Assembly (NCBI GenBank): GCA_910575585.1
Contig: CAJTGF010000027.1
Span: 1-64,000, forward strand
Length of the DNA stretch: 64,000 bases
Direction of reading: 5' to 3'
Source of the DNA: Clostridiaceae bacterium
GTDB lineage: Bacteria > Bacillota > Clostridia > Lachnospirales > Lachnospiraceae
The position numbers and the translations under genes were made by a program. Below, one piece after another: positions 26,478 to 34,754 of the stretch. The notes under the pieces are model-generated. The model worked only from the letters and a program-made list of their open reading frames with translations, made no database searches and had not been told where the DNA came from. The stretch's first letter is position 1, and every line of letters begins with the position of its first letter.

Positions 26478-26757
26478 ATGTTAATAGCTGACACGGAAGA
26501 ACTTGCGTATGCGATTTGTGAGATCTTAGATGGTGGGGATCTTGCGGTCCAGGAATGAGAAAGGGTAGCGGCTGTCTACCGCAGGGAAGATCCGGAAGCC
26601 GTCACGGCGGCTCTGCTGGAAGGTGACGGTTATGACATCTGTGCGATCCGGGACATGGGGAAACATGTCTTGGTACATACGGGGAATGCAGGGGAGGCGG
26701 TCGTCTTTGCCGCTGCTGCAGTATGGAGCTTGTCCGCCACCGCAGGGGAACTGCTAC
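26478..26757 (+). pseudogene. Hypothetical gene with in-frame TGA, cut by an IS200-like remnant
   Basis: AAGGAGGATG precedes ATG 26478. The frame reads MLIADTEELAYAICEILDGG, meets TGA at 26556-26558, then continues in frame (ERVAAVYRREDPEAVTAALL, GYDICAIRDMGKHVLVHTG). TGA probably replaces TGG. At about 26757 the family sequence ends and IS200-type transposase coding begins in another frame, so the gene was also truncated by an insertion. CCATACTT 26389 is 81 nt upstream. Family not recognised. Confidence 0.5.
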
Positions 26758-26961
26758 CATACCGGTGGATCCCTGGCGGAGTTCGTGAACGCATTGAAAT
26801 TCGCATCATCCAGAAGGATGAGAAAGCTTATTGCAACAGAACTGGATCACCATTACTGGAAGCCTTATTTCTGGAGTCTGAGCTATTTTATCGGGAGTGT
26901 CAGTGATCGCACAGAAAAAACTGTAAAGAATTACATCCAAAACCAAAAAGATAAAGATTAA
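26758..26961 (+). mobile_element. IS200/IS605-type TnpA C-terminal remnant
   Basis: The reading frame ending at 26961 gives GGSLAEFVNALKFASSRRM, then HYWKPYFWSLSYFIGSV and KTVKNYIQNQ. This is the characteristic C-terminal pattern of IS200-like TnpA (a Y1 HUH transposase): the WxxxFWxxSYF strand followed by a xxIKxYIxNQ helix carrying the catalytic Tyr (NYIQNQ). Only about 65 codons remain; the HUH motif part is missing. Inactive. Confidence 0.6.
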
Positions 26962-27137
26962 ATATCTGTTACAGGTTCTTGCATCTGGCATTCACCCATG
27001 CCTGATCCAGTTGGTCAGACGTGGTACTGGACTTCCCCGTCGACTTCCCATCCATTTTTTTGCCACCATATCCCTTCCCCTCAAATCCATACTTTCTGTG
27101 AAACCAAACAAGGAATAAGAGAAAGGAGACCAGAAAA

Positions 27138-27542
27138 GTGTATGTAAATTACGGGGACAAGGATTTTTTTGAACATGGGCGGCTGGTTGACGCAGAACAT
27201 GAGGACAACATCTATGATATCCTCTGCTGCAACCCGTACCCGGATGAGCCGGGCCTGTTCCAGTTCGGCCATTGCAAGGTGGACATCACCGACACATGGA
27301 TCGACCGGAAGGCTGTGATGGCATTTATCGGGATGTCTGAGGAAACATATGACCCAGCTTTGTTCGCATTAGGCTGCGTGGACTACTATTGCTGGGATAA
27401 TTTCGGGGCGGCGGACTACGGATGCAGCTATGACTGGTGGCGCATGGAACGGGACGCTATCTGCGATATCCTGAAGGGCTATCTGATTGCGTATGACAAC
27501 CTTGAGATCCGGGAGGATGATGCGCTTGCCGCCTGCGGATAG
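27138..27542 (+). CDS. Acidic, aromatic-rich hypothetical protein
   Basis: A 134-residue protein from GTG 27138 after GAAAGGAGACC. It is very acidic and rich in Tyr, Trp and Cys (DAEHEDNIYDILCCNPYPDE, CVDYYCWDNFGAADYGCSYD). Two segments resemble short adaptor or anti-restriction proteins, but no signature is clear. CCATACTT (27087-27094) lies 43 nt upstream. It is followed 11 nt later by another gene, forming a short operon. Confidence 0.6.
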   Translation: MYVNYGDKDFFEHGRLVDAEHEDNIYDILCCNPYPDEPGLFQFGHCKVDITDTWIDRKAVMAFIGMSEETYDPALFALGCVDYYCWDNFGAADYGCSYDWWRMERDAICDILKGYLIAYDNLEIREDDALAACG

Positions 27543-27553
27543 GGGGCATTTGC

Positions 27554-28282
27554 ATGACTGAACAGGAATTAAAAAAATACTGGTATGCGGCATATGCTGC
27601 GGCACTTTCTATGCTACGACACCCGGAGACAGTTACGCCAAAAGAAATTTCTTCAGGGGTGAGGGCCTGCGGGAGCGGTGTATTCAACCGGCTGTTCTGT
27701 TTGGCTGTATGGCAGGAAGTACAGTTGCAAAAAGCGGGGAAACCGTCTATCCCGCCAGAACAGTACAAAAACGCTGTTGCAGATGTCTGGATGATCTTTA
27801 AGAATTATGGTGATGGTGACGGATCTGAATCTTACTGGGACAGGCTGGTAGAAGAACTTTGCAGGGTAATGAAACAGTACCAGCGTTGCCCGCTTATCAT
27901 AAACCTGGTTATCCATGTTACGTTAGAAGCAATCGAGGATATCCAACAAAAAAAACAGGCTATGTCAAAAAAATCAAAGGAGAAAAAGATGAGGAAAGAA
28001 AATGCACGAATTTGTGAAGAAACAATGCAGGAGACCTATATCATATGTGTCAGCCCGGACTGGGTAAGGGATACACAGGTGTTTGACACAGACAGCCTCC
28101 CGGAAGGGATTGATCCGGATACCGTGGACATCTACGATGAGACATACGATCCCCTCTGGTATGACGCCAGGGAGCCGTTGTTTGTCCGTACCGTACAAGC
28201 ACATGACGAAGAAGAAGCCAGCCGGATCGTTGCTGATGCTAAGAAATACCCTATGAAGTGCCTGTATGCCTTCCGTCCCTAA
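27554..28282 (+). CDS. Hypothetical protein, two-domain
   Basis: A 242-residue protein 11 nt after the previous stop. N-terminal part (1-125) is helical with a Cys-containing segment (KYWYAAYAAALSMLRHPE). A Lys-rich linker (KKSKEKKMRK ~138-150) leads to a C-terminal part (150-242: YIICVSPDWVRDTQVFDTDS, ASRIVADAKKYPMKCLYAF) that could be an independent small domain. ATG ~27990 within it could even be a separate start. No family recognised. Confidence 0.6.
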   Translation: MTEQELKKYWYAAYAAALSMLRHPETVTPKEISSGVRACGSGVFNRLFCLAVWQEVQLQKAGKPSIPPEQYKNAVADVWMIFKNYGDGDGSESYWDRLVEELCRVMKQYQRCPLIINLVIHVTLEAIEDIQQKKQAMSKKSKEKKMRKENARICEETMQETYIICVSPDWVRDTQVFDTDSLPEGIDPDTVDIYDETYDPLWYDAREPLFVRTVQAHDEEEASRIVADAKKYPMKCLYAFRP

Positions 28283-28347
28283 TACAAAGGGGCGGTTCCG
28301 GGCACCCCAGAACCATGGGACAAATAGCGAAAAAAGGAGGACGTTGA

Positions 28348-28587
28348 ATGTTCGAGGTAAGGCTCATCGATGCGCCAAAAGGCTGCGCAAACTGCGCCAG
28401 CTGTGGATGCTATGGCAATGGACTACGGGTGATCCGTACATACCAGTGCTCAATCATAAAAGGGAAACGGGTAAAGAACAAGGCACAAATGTCAGAAATA
28501 AACCTCTGCAGGGACTGCAGGAGAAAGTTGATGTTCCTGCTTTGGGAACTTGACGATGAAGACGACGGGGTGGACCAGGGTAAATAA
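28348..28587 (+). CDS. Small zinc-ribbon-like Cys-rich protein, copy 1
   Basis: A 79-residue protein with strong site AAAGGAGG. Cys pattern CANCASCGCYGN at ~13-24 and NLCRDCRRKL at ~52-61 suggests a four-Cys zinc site. The paralogue at 28629 has the same Cys spacing and the same position of the LCxDCR block, so the two arose by tandem duplication. Acidic tail (DDEDDGVD). Function unknown; the fold suggests a nucleic-acid or protein adaptor. Confidence 0.7.
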   Translation: MFEVRLIDAPKGCANCASCGCYGNGLRVIRTYQCSIIKGKRVKNKAQMSEINLCRDCRRKLMFLLWELDDEDDGVDQGK

Positions 28588-28628
28588 ACCAATAAAACGT
28601 CAATCATGAAAAATAGAAGGAGGAACAG

Positions 28629-28868
28629 TTGTTTACGTTAAAAAAAATCACGGTACCGGAATTCTATGCAAACTGTGCCAGCTGCGGATGCCACGGAAAT
28701 GATATGAAGATTCTCCAGGCGTTCCAGACGATGACGGTCGATGGGCGTAAGTACAAGACCACTTCCCATGTATCCATACTCTACCTCTGCAAGGACTGCA
28801 GGGAAGAATTAAGGAAACTGCTCGGGGATGCCCCAGAGGAGGAAAACGATGAGAAACAATCATCATAA
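28629..28868 (+). CDS. Small zinc-ribbon-like Cys-rich protein, copy 2
   Basis: A 79-residue paralogue of the preceding gene, same length: YANCASCGCHGN at ~13-24, YLCKDCREEL at ~52-61, acidic tail. It starts at TTG 28629, 8 nt after AAGGAGGA. Outside the Cys motifs the two copies are strongly diverged, so the duplication is old. Co-transcribed with copy 1 (41 nt gap). Confidence 0.7.
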   Translation: MFTLKKITVPEFYANCASCGCHGNDMKILQAFQTMTVDGRKYKTTSHVSILYLCKDCREELRKLLGDAPEEENDEKQSS

Positions 28869-29264
28869 GAAAAAGAAGGTATCTATTAAAGACCTGACAT
28901 TTGAGAAAGTCTGCAGCTATTCCCGCTTAATGAACGGGCAGATGTGTACGGCAATTTGTGGGAATGGGTGGCGAAAAATAGCTACGGGAATTTTGTATCT
29001 TTCGGCTGGACCAAGGCCGAGTGCATGGCAGATGCCAGGAGATACTGCCGCATCGAGAATGTCAGGGATGATAGAGAAAGGAAAAAGATAGGGGATGGCG
29101 CTATGAGAAAGAAGAACCCTAAAACAATCTGGGCGTATTTGGACGGCAGGAAGCTTGTCGATGTCGTCCAGGCTGCGTTGGACAACCACATGATGGTTGA
29201 TGATATGAAGGATTTGCTGGTCAGGGAAAACCCGGGGCATGAGGTCACGTTCCGGTGCGACTGA
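28850..29264 (+). pseudogene. Hypothetical gene(s) with a frame change
   Basis: ATG 28850 overlaps the end of the previous gene (MRNNHHKKKKVSIKDLTFEK). Near 28940 the good-looking reading moves to another frame: YGNLWEWVAKNSYGNFVSFG, TKAECMADARRYCRIENV, then MRKKNPKTIWAYLDGRKLVD and LLVRENPGHEVTFRCD to TGA 29262. Either a one-base indel joins the two, or there are two overlapping genes with GTG 28944 or ATG 29103 as second start. The IS630 element begins 57 nt after the stop. Confidence 0.4.
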
Positions 29265-29362
29265 TGCGGCATCGCAGATGCAAAGGATGCATATGCACAA
29301 TCTCCACAAAAAAACACCTAGTACAGCATTTTTTTGATGCTCATATACTATCAAGGCTGTTT

Positions 29363-30187
29363 TTAACCAACATATTTCCAGTTAAATGCTTTGGCTGTTA
29401 AATTGTATTGTTTAATAAAATTAAGGATGCTTTGAGCCATTTCCTCTACGGATTTATAGCTGCCTTTTTTCAAAAGCTTCCGATTGATGATACCAAACCA
29501 GATTTCTATCTGGTTCACCCAGGAACTGTGCTTGGGCGTATATACAAAACGAATCCTGTGGCTTTCATCCATAAGGAAAGTTTCCCTGCTTTTCATGCTC
29601 TCCAGTATGCCTTTCTTTCCCTTAATACCAAGATCAACCGTAATGGAACATTTCTGTGCAACCAACTTTACAAGTCCTTCGGATTTATGGGTATTTAGTC
29701 CATCACAGATAATGATATAGCTTTTATCTGCATCCTCTGCTATGAGCTGCCCCACGGCATTGCAGAAATCTTCCTCGTTTCGTGTGCTGTTCAGATACGG
29801 TGACTGGATCCTGCCATCTGCAACACGCAGGAATGTGATCAGACTTATAGTGCCATGACGGATGTATTCAAACTCATGCAGCGCCGGGCTGCCCGGGCGT
29901 ACCGGCTTGTCCGGGTATTTGCGCTCCAATGCCTGGATCCCGGTCATTTCATCCGTGGAATATACTTCCGTACCGCATTCAGCAAGTTCCGAAGCTTGAA
30001 GATAGATGCCGCAGATTGTTTCAATTTTTTTTAAAGGATTCCGGGTTATCGTGCTTTTCCGGGGAGTTGAGCCAGTAACGGTTTTTCCATGGTGCGATAC
30101 CCGCAAATTTAAGGAACCTCTGTACACTTGCGACAGAAATGGATCCCACGATACCCTGCCTGACAGCTTCTTTCGCAAGGGATGCAA
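29363..30187 (-). CDS. IS630 transposase OrfB (DDE catalytic part)
   Basis: The DDE domain reads from about 30045 to 29363: first Asp in YSTDEMTGIQ, second in IIICDGLNTHKS, Glu in SWVNQIEIWFG, the standard IS630 DDE set. Codons before ~30045 overlap OrfA in a different frame and are not protein-like, so translation probably enters by +1 slippage at the A8 run to give ESFKK-KIETICG. The domain looks intact. Confidence 0.8.
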   Translation of the reverse strand: MHPLRKKLSGRVSWDPFLSQVYRGSLNLRVSHHGKTVTGSTPRKSTITRNPLKKIETICGIYLQASELAECGTEVYSTDEMTGIQALERKYPDKPVRPGSPALHEFEYIRHGTISLITFLRVADGRIQSPYLNSTRNEEDFCNAVGQLIAEDADKSYIIICDGLNTHKSEGLVKLVAQKCSITVDLGIKGKKGILESMKSRETFLMDESHRIRFVYTPKHSSWVNQIEIWFGIINRKLLKKGSYKSVEEMAQSILNFIKQYNLTAKAFNWKYVG

Positions 30188-30602
30188 GATTCCAGCAGCT
30201 CAGCTCATAGCCAAAGTCTTTTGGGTTTTTACACGCCAGTTCATTGATGAGCATGATTTGTTCCGGGGTGAATACAGGCTCTTTTCCGGGTCTTTGTTTA
30301 TCTGAAAGCACAGACTTTATGACATCAGACAGCTTTTTATCACCATCCGGTCCGTCATACTCCTCCGTCTGGGCAATAAGGTCTATGTTGTTATAAAAAC
30401 GATTCCGCCATATGCTGACAGTCGAATAGGTGGTTCCAAGCGCTTCTGCGATCTGGGTATTGTTTTTCTCCTCCGCGGCCATCAATATAATTTTGGATCG
30501 GGTCACAATACATGATGGCAGGGAATAGCTGGTGCTGAAATTTTTTAATATTGTTTCTGCCTTATCAGACAAAGTAAAAGAAGCAGCTTGAAAACCACGC
30601 AT
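30021..30602 (-). CDS. IS630 transposase OrfA (helix-turn-helix part)
   Basis: From ATG 30602 (after GGAGGG) 193 residues: an N-terminal HTH/winged-helix DNA-binding region (NNTQIAEALGTTYSTVSIWRN, ~45-65) and a second helical domain with ASVQRFLKFAGIAPWK (~155-170), as in IS630 OrfA. It ends at TGA just after an A8 run (30025-30032 plus-strand T's). The catalytic part is in the +1 frame (OrfB), so a frameshift or transcript slippage on the A-run is needed to make the fusion transposase. Confidence 0.8.
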   Translation of the reverse strand: MRGFQAASFTLSDKAETILKNFSTSYSLPSCIVTRSKIILMAAEEKNNTQIAEALGTTYSTVSIWRNRFYNNIDLIAQTEEYDGPDGDKKLSDVIKSVLSDKQRPGKEPVFTPEQIMLINELACKNPKDFGYELSCWNLASLAKEAVRQGIVGSISVASVQRFLKFAGIAPWKNRYWLNSPEKHDNPESFKKN

Positions 30603-30800
30603 AATATTCCCTCCAATTTGAACCAATTCCTATTAAGATATTATTGCATATTTTATTAAAAAATGGAAGAAAAAAGTATATGGTTATCAAAGAAACATTG
30701 TACTAGTTTTTCCGTGTGTGTGTTTCTTAAGATTTTGTTACAAAAATGGAAAATGGCCCAAAAAGGCCATAAAAACTGTCACAAAAAATGCACCGTTGCC

Positions 30801-30808
30801 CCATACTG
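30801..30808 (+). promoter_or_regulatory. CCATACTG motif
   Basis: 46 nt before the wall-binding protein start, with AAAAACTGTC 30 nt upstream of it. Lies outside the IS. Confidence 0.45.
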
Positions 30809-30854
30809 CTTATGTAAGTAAATATCGCCAATATAAGAAAGGATGTGTTTGTGC

Positions 30855-32315
30855 ATGAAAAGGAAACTTATGACTGGCAGCCTCGCTGCCTTGTTGTTCG
30901 CAGCCGCCCTGCCGATGACGGCGCTGGCTGCGAGAGGGGAATGGATCCAGCAGAACGGGACATGGAGGTTTCGTTATTCAGACGGCACACTTGCCATGGA
31001 TGAGTGGAAGCAGAGCGGGAATGACTGGTTTTACCTTGACGAGAACGGGGTGATGGCCGTCAATTCCCTGATCGAAACGGATGATGACTATTACTTCGTG
31101 AACGGCGGGGGTGCCCGCATCATGAATGAATGGCGCCAGACCATGAACGAGGACGGGGAAGTCCGCTGGTATTACTTCGGCCCCAACGGAAAGGCCAGGA
31201 AGGCATCCTCGTCCGGAAACGTATCGACCGTCGAGATCAATGACAAGCGGTACGCTTTTGACGGCGAGGGAAGGATGCTCTACGGCTGGGTCAAGGCGGA
31301 CAGCCCGGAACTGATGGATGAGGATGATGAAAATGCGTGGGCCGAGGCTGACTATTACTTCGGTGGCCCGGAGGATGGCGCAGCAGCCGTGGGCTGGAGG
31401 CAGCTGGATGTCGTGGATGATGACGATGACTGCACCTACTGGTTCTATTTCGGCACTAACGGGAAGAAAAACAGGTCCGCCAAAAAGACCCTGGACGGTC
31501 AACAGTACACCTTTGATACAGAGGACGGCCATATGCTGACCGGATGGGCTGCGGCGACCAGTTCCAATGCAACACAGGCCATCACCCCGGACAGCAGCGT
31601 GAAGTATATCCGCAATGACGGTTCCGCCGAGAAGAACTCCTGGGTGTGGGCGGTCCCGGATGAGGATTATATCAAGGAAGATTATGATGATGACGAGTAC
31701 AGCTGGTGGTACACCAACGGCTCAGGCAAGGTGTATACCGATGAGATCAAGAAGATCAACAATAAACGTTATGCGCTGGATAAGTTTGGCAGGATGCTGA
31801 CGGGGTTTGTAACAGCGGACGCTGGCCGGCATAATGTCCAGTCTGTCGGGAATGCGGATGAGATCTCAGAGGCAAAGCTGTACGACAACCGTTTCCAGAT
31901 CTTGTATTTCTGTTCCGACTCCGAGGCAGACGGGGCCGTCCGGACTGGATACCAGAACATTACGATCGATGACGGGAACAGGCAGTTCTGGTTCAACAGT
32001 TCTGGCATCGGGACGACCGGCTATGTATCCAAGATTGGGAAGTTCACCGTGTCTGGCATGGTGCTCTGCGCAGACCAGGATGAGGGGAATTATGCCGCTG
32101 TTCCGGTAAAGGCAGGTACCGTAGGATATGAACTGGGCGACCGGATCGACGGCCTGCTTTATGGTAACGCTATCCGCGCTGATGGAAGCTGCGTCTTGGT
32201 CAATAGGAGCGGATCTGTCCAGAAGAACAAGAAAAACTTAAAGAGTGACGACCTGTACTTCTGTACTGACAAAGACGGGCGCGTGACTTATGTTGGATAT
32301 GACAAGATAAAATAA
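30855..32315 (+). CDS. Secreted cell-wall-binding-repeat protein
   Basis: A 486-residue exported protein. Signal peptide at residues 1-24 (MKRKLMTGSLAALLFAAALP, TALAA cleavage). Most of the mature part is a series of ~10 aromatic cell-wall-binding repeats (WIQQNGTWRFRYSDG, WKQSGNDWFYLDENG, YYFVNGGGARIMNEW, YAFDGEGRMLYGW, YALDKFGRMLTGF) that attach to wall polymers. No enzymatic domain is visible, so it may be a wall-bound scaffold or shield. ATG 30855 lies after AAAGGATG; a GTG 12 nt upstream is an alternative. Terminator at 32350. Confidence 0.8.
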   Translation: MKRKLMTGSLAALLFAAALPMTALAARGEWIQQNGTWRFRYSDGTLAMDEWKQSGNDWFYLDENGVMAVNSLIETDDDYYFVNGGGARIMNEWRQTMNEDGEVRWYYFGPNGKARKASSSGNVSTVEINDKRYAFDGEGRMLYGWVKADSPELMDEDDENAWAEADYYFGGPEDGAAAVGWRQLDVVDDDDDCTYWFYFGTNGKKNRSAKKTLDGQQYTFDTEDGHMLTGWAAATSSNATQAITPDSSVKYIRNDGSAEKNSWVWAVPDEDYIKEDYDDDEYSWWYTNGSGKVYTDEIKKINNKRYALDKFGRMLTGFVTADAGRHNVQSVGNADEISEAKLYDNRFQILYFCSDSEADGAVRTGYQNITIDDGNRQFWFNSSGIGTTGYVSKIGKFTVSGMVLCADQDEGNYAAVPVKAGTVGYELGDRIDGLLYGNAIRADGSCVLVNRSGSVQKNKKNLKSDDLYFCTDKDGRVTYVGYDKIK

Positions 32316-32349
32316 GACATATAGGGTGTCCGCCCATATGCAGCGAAGA

Positions 32350-32379
32350 AAAACAGCCAGGAAAATTGGCTGTTTTTTT
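32350..32379 (+). terminator. Terminator after wall-binding protein
   Basis: AACAGCCA/TGGCTGTT with GGAAAAT loop followed by seven T. Confidence 0.85.
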
Positions 32380-32403
32380 GCGTTTTCGGGACGGGAGCCG
32401 TTT

Positions 32404-32619
32404 CCATACTTATCACGACAATAATATAGGCATTTGCAGTTATGGGAAAAAGCAGTTTCTAAAAAAGTGTATGATGAGATGTCCTATGATGTGAACTACC
32501 AAAATAATATGAAAAAATAGGCAGGGTGGCTGCGCTAGAGGAAATATCCCCGGTGCGGCCACTCTGTCTGTTTATAGATGTTTTATATTTTTCTCCCTGG
32601 GTATATGGATCAGAATTGG
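32404..32619. other. Spacer with CCATACTT and a shared hairpin
   Basis: CCATACTT at 32404-32411 faces rightward but only a tiny ORF follows (GTG 32476 region, ending AAAAAATAG 32520). GGGTGGC...GCGGCCAC (32523-32566) forms a hairpin that may end the minus-strand gene at 32620. Possibly the relic of a deleted gene. Confidence 0.4.
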
Positions 32620-33342
32620 TCAGATGTCTGCCCCGATACCATCATTACCTGAGTTTTCCCCGTCTGATTCAGGCAGGACAGAAGAGAGGTCTACATAATA
32701 CCTGCTGTCATTACTTGGGTCCAGGAACACTGTCACGCTGTTGGATGTGAGGGCATTTGTTGGGTCATACCAGATATGATCGCTGTAAAACAGCTTCATA
32801 GAACCATCCGGCATCCTGCGCTGGCAGACCAGCATATAGGGATGACGGTAATTGCTGGATATCTTCCGGTCTATTTCTACTCTCGTGATATCCGCTTGGA
32901 CCGGGGTTCCGTGTTCCAGGAACCAGAACATACGCCTCTGCCTCATGCATTCATGCCCAACCATGGTACCGCCGCAGATGAACAAGAGCAGGCCGACAGC
33001 CAGGAATATCACGCTGAGTGCGCCTGATCCTGCGGCATGGATCCGTCCCGGGTTCTCTGAGTCATAATAGATTAGGACGAAGTCTCCCGCCCGCATGGAT
33101 GAATCGTAATACCCGAGCGGGCCGCTGAAGTTCCCATCGTCCGTGGAATACCGGATCCATACATCTTCGCCCCGGATATCCTCAATCACGGCCTCCGTCA
33201 TGATGCCGTTTTTCAAGAAATAGGACGCATTCGCAAACATAGCGCAGGACACTCCCAGGAAGGTGCTGCTGACCAGCAGGAAAAGTGTTCCGGCCGCAAG
33301 AAAAACGTTTTTAAAGATGACAAACCTTGGTGTAACACGCAT
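32620..33342 (-). CDS. DUF3592-like membrane protein
   Basis: A 240-residue protein from ATG 33342, just after AAGGAGG. Two membrane helices flank an extracellular SH3-like domain: helix 1 at ~10-35 (NVFLAAGTLFLLVSSTFLGV); domain with WIRYSTDDGNFSGPLGYYDS and VLIYYDSENPGRI (~55-95); helix 2 at ~105-125 (ALSVIFLAVGLLLFICGG); then a second, cytoplasmic-looking DUF3592-type half (HGTPVQADITRVEIDRK). DUF3592 proteins are of unknown function. On the minus strand CCATACTG (33368-33375) lies 25 nt upstream, consistent with the same promoter class. Confidence 0.7.
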   Translation of the reverse strand: MRVTPRFVIFKNVFLAAGTLFLLVSSTFLGVSCAMFANASYFLKNGIMTEAVIEDIRGEDVWIRYSTDDGNFSGPLGYYDSSMRAGDFVLIYYDSENPGRIHAAGSGALSVIFLAVGLLLFICGGTMVGHECMRQRRMFWFLEHGTPVQADITRVEIDRKISSNYRHPYMLVCQRRMPDGSMKLFYSDHIWYDPTNALTSNSVTVFLDPSNDSRYYVDLSSVLPESDGENSGNDGIGADI

Positions 33343-33367
33343 AAGAAAGACCTCCTTAAGTTTCTGA

Positions 33368-33375
33368 CAGTATGG
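33368..33375 (-). promoter_or_regulatory. Minus-strand CCATACTG motif
   Basis: Correctly oriented 25 nt before the minus-strand DUF3592-like gene; important because it shows the motif follows gene direction. Confidence 0.5.
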
Positions 33376-33505
33376 CGCATGGACGGTATTTTTTGCCCCT
33401 ACCATGCCGTTCCCATCAAAAAACAGGCAGCAAACGGAAGCCCCCGTTCCCATACTCTCAATGCAAGACACAAATATCAAGGTATATTAGAAAAGGGGAA
33501 ATATC

Positions 33506-34549
33506 ATGACAGAGAAAAACGAGGAAAAGAGGATGGAGGTTTACAAAAACGGGAAGGTAATGCTGCAGCGGATCTCCTGCGTGATGGACCGGGTCCTGGC
33601 GGGCGAAACGGAAACCACAGCATGCCTAAAAGAGAATGTGGATAAAAGCTGGCTGAGGCGTTTCCTAAGGAGCGACATCTCCATCAAACAGGAAGACGGG
33701 AAAGGCAGCGGCAGCGTGGAGATCGACTGCGATGACTGGATGTGCTGGCAGGACCAGTTTTTAACCGACCTGACCGGGCAGGAGTATTACGTGCCGGACG
33801 GCTTCGACCAGATCTATAAGGAATGTACGGAGGAAGCCTGCAGCGAGCAGCAACGGGAGGTCCTGCGCTTAAGGTACCAGGAGGGGCTGACTTTACGGGC
33901 TACCGGGGAGCGGATCGGAAAGACTCAAGAGCGGGTTAGGCAGGCCGAAAGCAAGGCGCTGCGTGTGCTGCGGCACCCGAAATACCGCTATAAGCTCATA
34001 TATGGGCGCGAATATATGGAAGCCCTGGACAAGGCCAGAGGTGCCCAGGCGGAATACGACAAGGCCCGGCTCTCCCGGATGGAAAAGATCGTGGAGGAAA
34101 GGAAAGCCGCAGTACAGAAATGCAGGGCAGAATTGGCAGAAACCGTGAAGCAGCTGGAGTACGTGGCTGCGGAGCCGGATAGGCAGGCAGGCGGCATGAG
34201 CCTGGAAGAGGCCATGGACGCCATCCCACTCAGCGCACTCGGGCTTTCTGTCCGGGTGTATAATGCATTGACCAAACATTTGGTATACGGCCAGCGCACA
34301 AAGCCGATCGAGACCGCAGGACAGCTCGCCAAGCTTTCGCGTGAGGAACTTTACAGCATCAGGAACCTCGGGAAACGCTGCGGGGAAGAAGTAGAAGCGG
34401 CCCTGTTCGAACAGTTCGGGATACGGCTTAGCGACAACGGTAAGAAGCAAAAATCAACAAAAAATAAGAAGGAGAAAAAAGATGAACAATACGATCCAGA
34501 CCGCATTCTTAGCGGGCAACATAGCCATCCTGACGGAGAATGTAGATAG
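33506..34549 (+). CDS. Sigma-region-4 / RNA-polymerase alpha-CTD fusion regulator
   Basis: A 347-residue protein. Residues ~108-160 resemble sigma-70 region 4 (ACSEQQREVLRLRYQEGLTL, ATGERIGKTQERVRQAESKA), the -35-recognising helix-turn-helix. A coiled coil (~165-225) leads to residues ~235-310 that match the RNA polymerase alpha C-terminal domain (LGLSVRVYNALTKHL, TAGQLAKLSREELYSIRNLG, CGEEVEAALFEQFG), which binds UP elements. Region 2 is absent, so it is not a complete sigma factor. It could redirect host polymerase to element promoters. CCATACTC lies 48 nt upstream. Its last ~20 codons overlap the next gene, so the true end may be earlier. Confidence 0.75.
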   Translation: MTEKNEEKRMEVYKNGKVMLQRISCVMDRVLAGETETTACLKENVDKSWLRRFLRSDISIKQEDGKGSGSVEIDCDDWMCWQDQFLTDLTGQEYYVPDGFDQIYKECTEEACSEQQREVLRLRYQEGLTLRATGERIGKTQERVRQAESKALRVLRHPKYRYKLIYGREYMEALDKARGAQAEYDKARLSRMEKIVEERKAAVQKCRAELAETVKQLEYVAAEPDRQAGGMSLEEAMDAIPLSALGLSVRVYNALTKHLVYGQRTKPIETAGQLAKLSREELYSIRNLGKRCGEEVEAALFEQFGIRLSDNGKKQKSTKNKKEKKDEQYDPDRILSGQHSHPDGECR

Positions 34550-34745
34550 CAAACTGTATCTGATCGAAGCCAAAAGTTTCCGGGACATCCTGGATGACTG
34601 GAACGGGGAATGCCGGTCCGTCCCGGAAAATGACGCAAGGGTGTTCTTTGCGTCATACAATGGGGAACCGGTGAACCCGTATTGCTGTACGGATTTTGAG
34701 TCCCTGCTCGAATATATGGCAAGCAGCTTCGGCATAACGCCGTAG
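34482..34745 (+). CDS. Small hypothetical protein
   Basis: An 87-residue protein with a strong site (AAGGAGAAAAAAG) before ATG 34482, inside the end of the sigma/alpha-CTD gene in another frame. Acidic, with a Cys pair near the C-terminus (NPYCCTDFESLLEYMASSFG). No family recognised. Probably translationally coupled to the regulator. Confidence 0.6.
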   Translation: MNNTIQTAFLAGNIAILTENVDSKLYLIEAKSFRDILDDWNGECRSVPENDARVFFASYNGEPVNPYCCTDFESLLEYMASSFGITP

Positions 34746-34754
34746 GACACACCA

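Larger units (their letters stand above)
29321..30703 (-). mobile_element. IS630-family insertion sequence
   Basis: A 1,383-bp element with imperfect 29-bp terminal inverted repeats (left GTACAGCA...CATATACT, right end reverse-complement GTACAATG...CATATACT, 22/29 identical), flanked by TA on both sides (29319-29320, 30704-30705), the target duplication typical of IS630/Tc1-mariner. It carries two overlapping transposase frames on the minus strand. It lies between small genes and a wall-binding protein gene without disrupting a recognisable gene. Confidence 0.85.
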
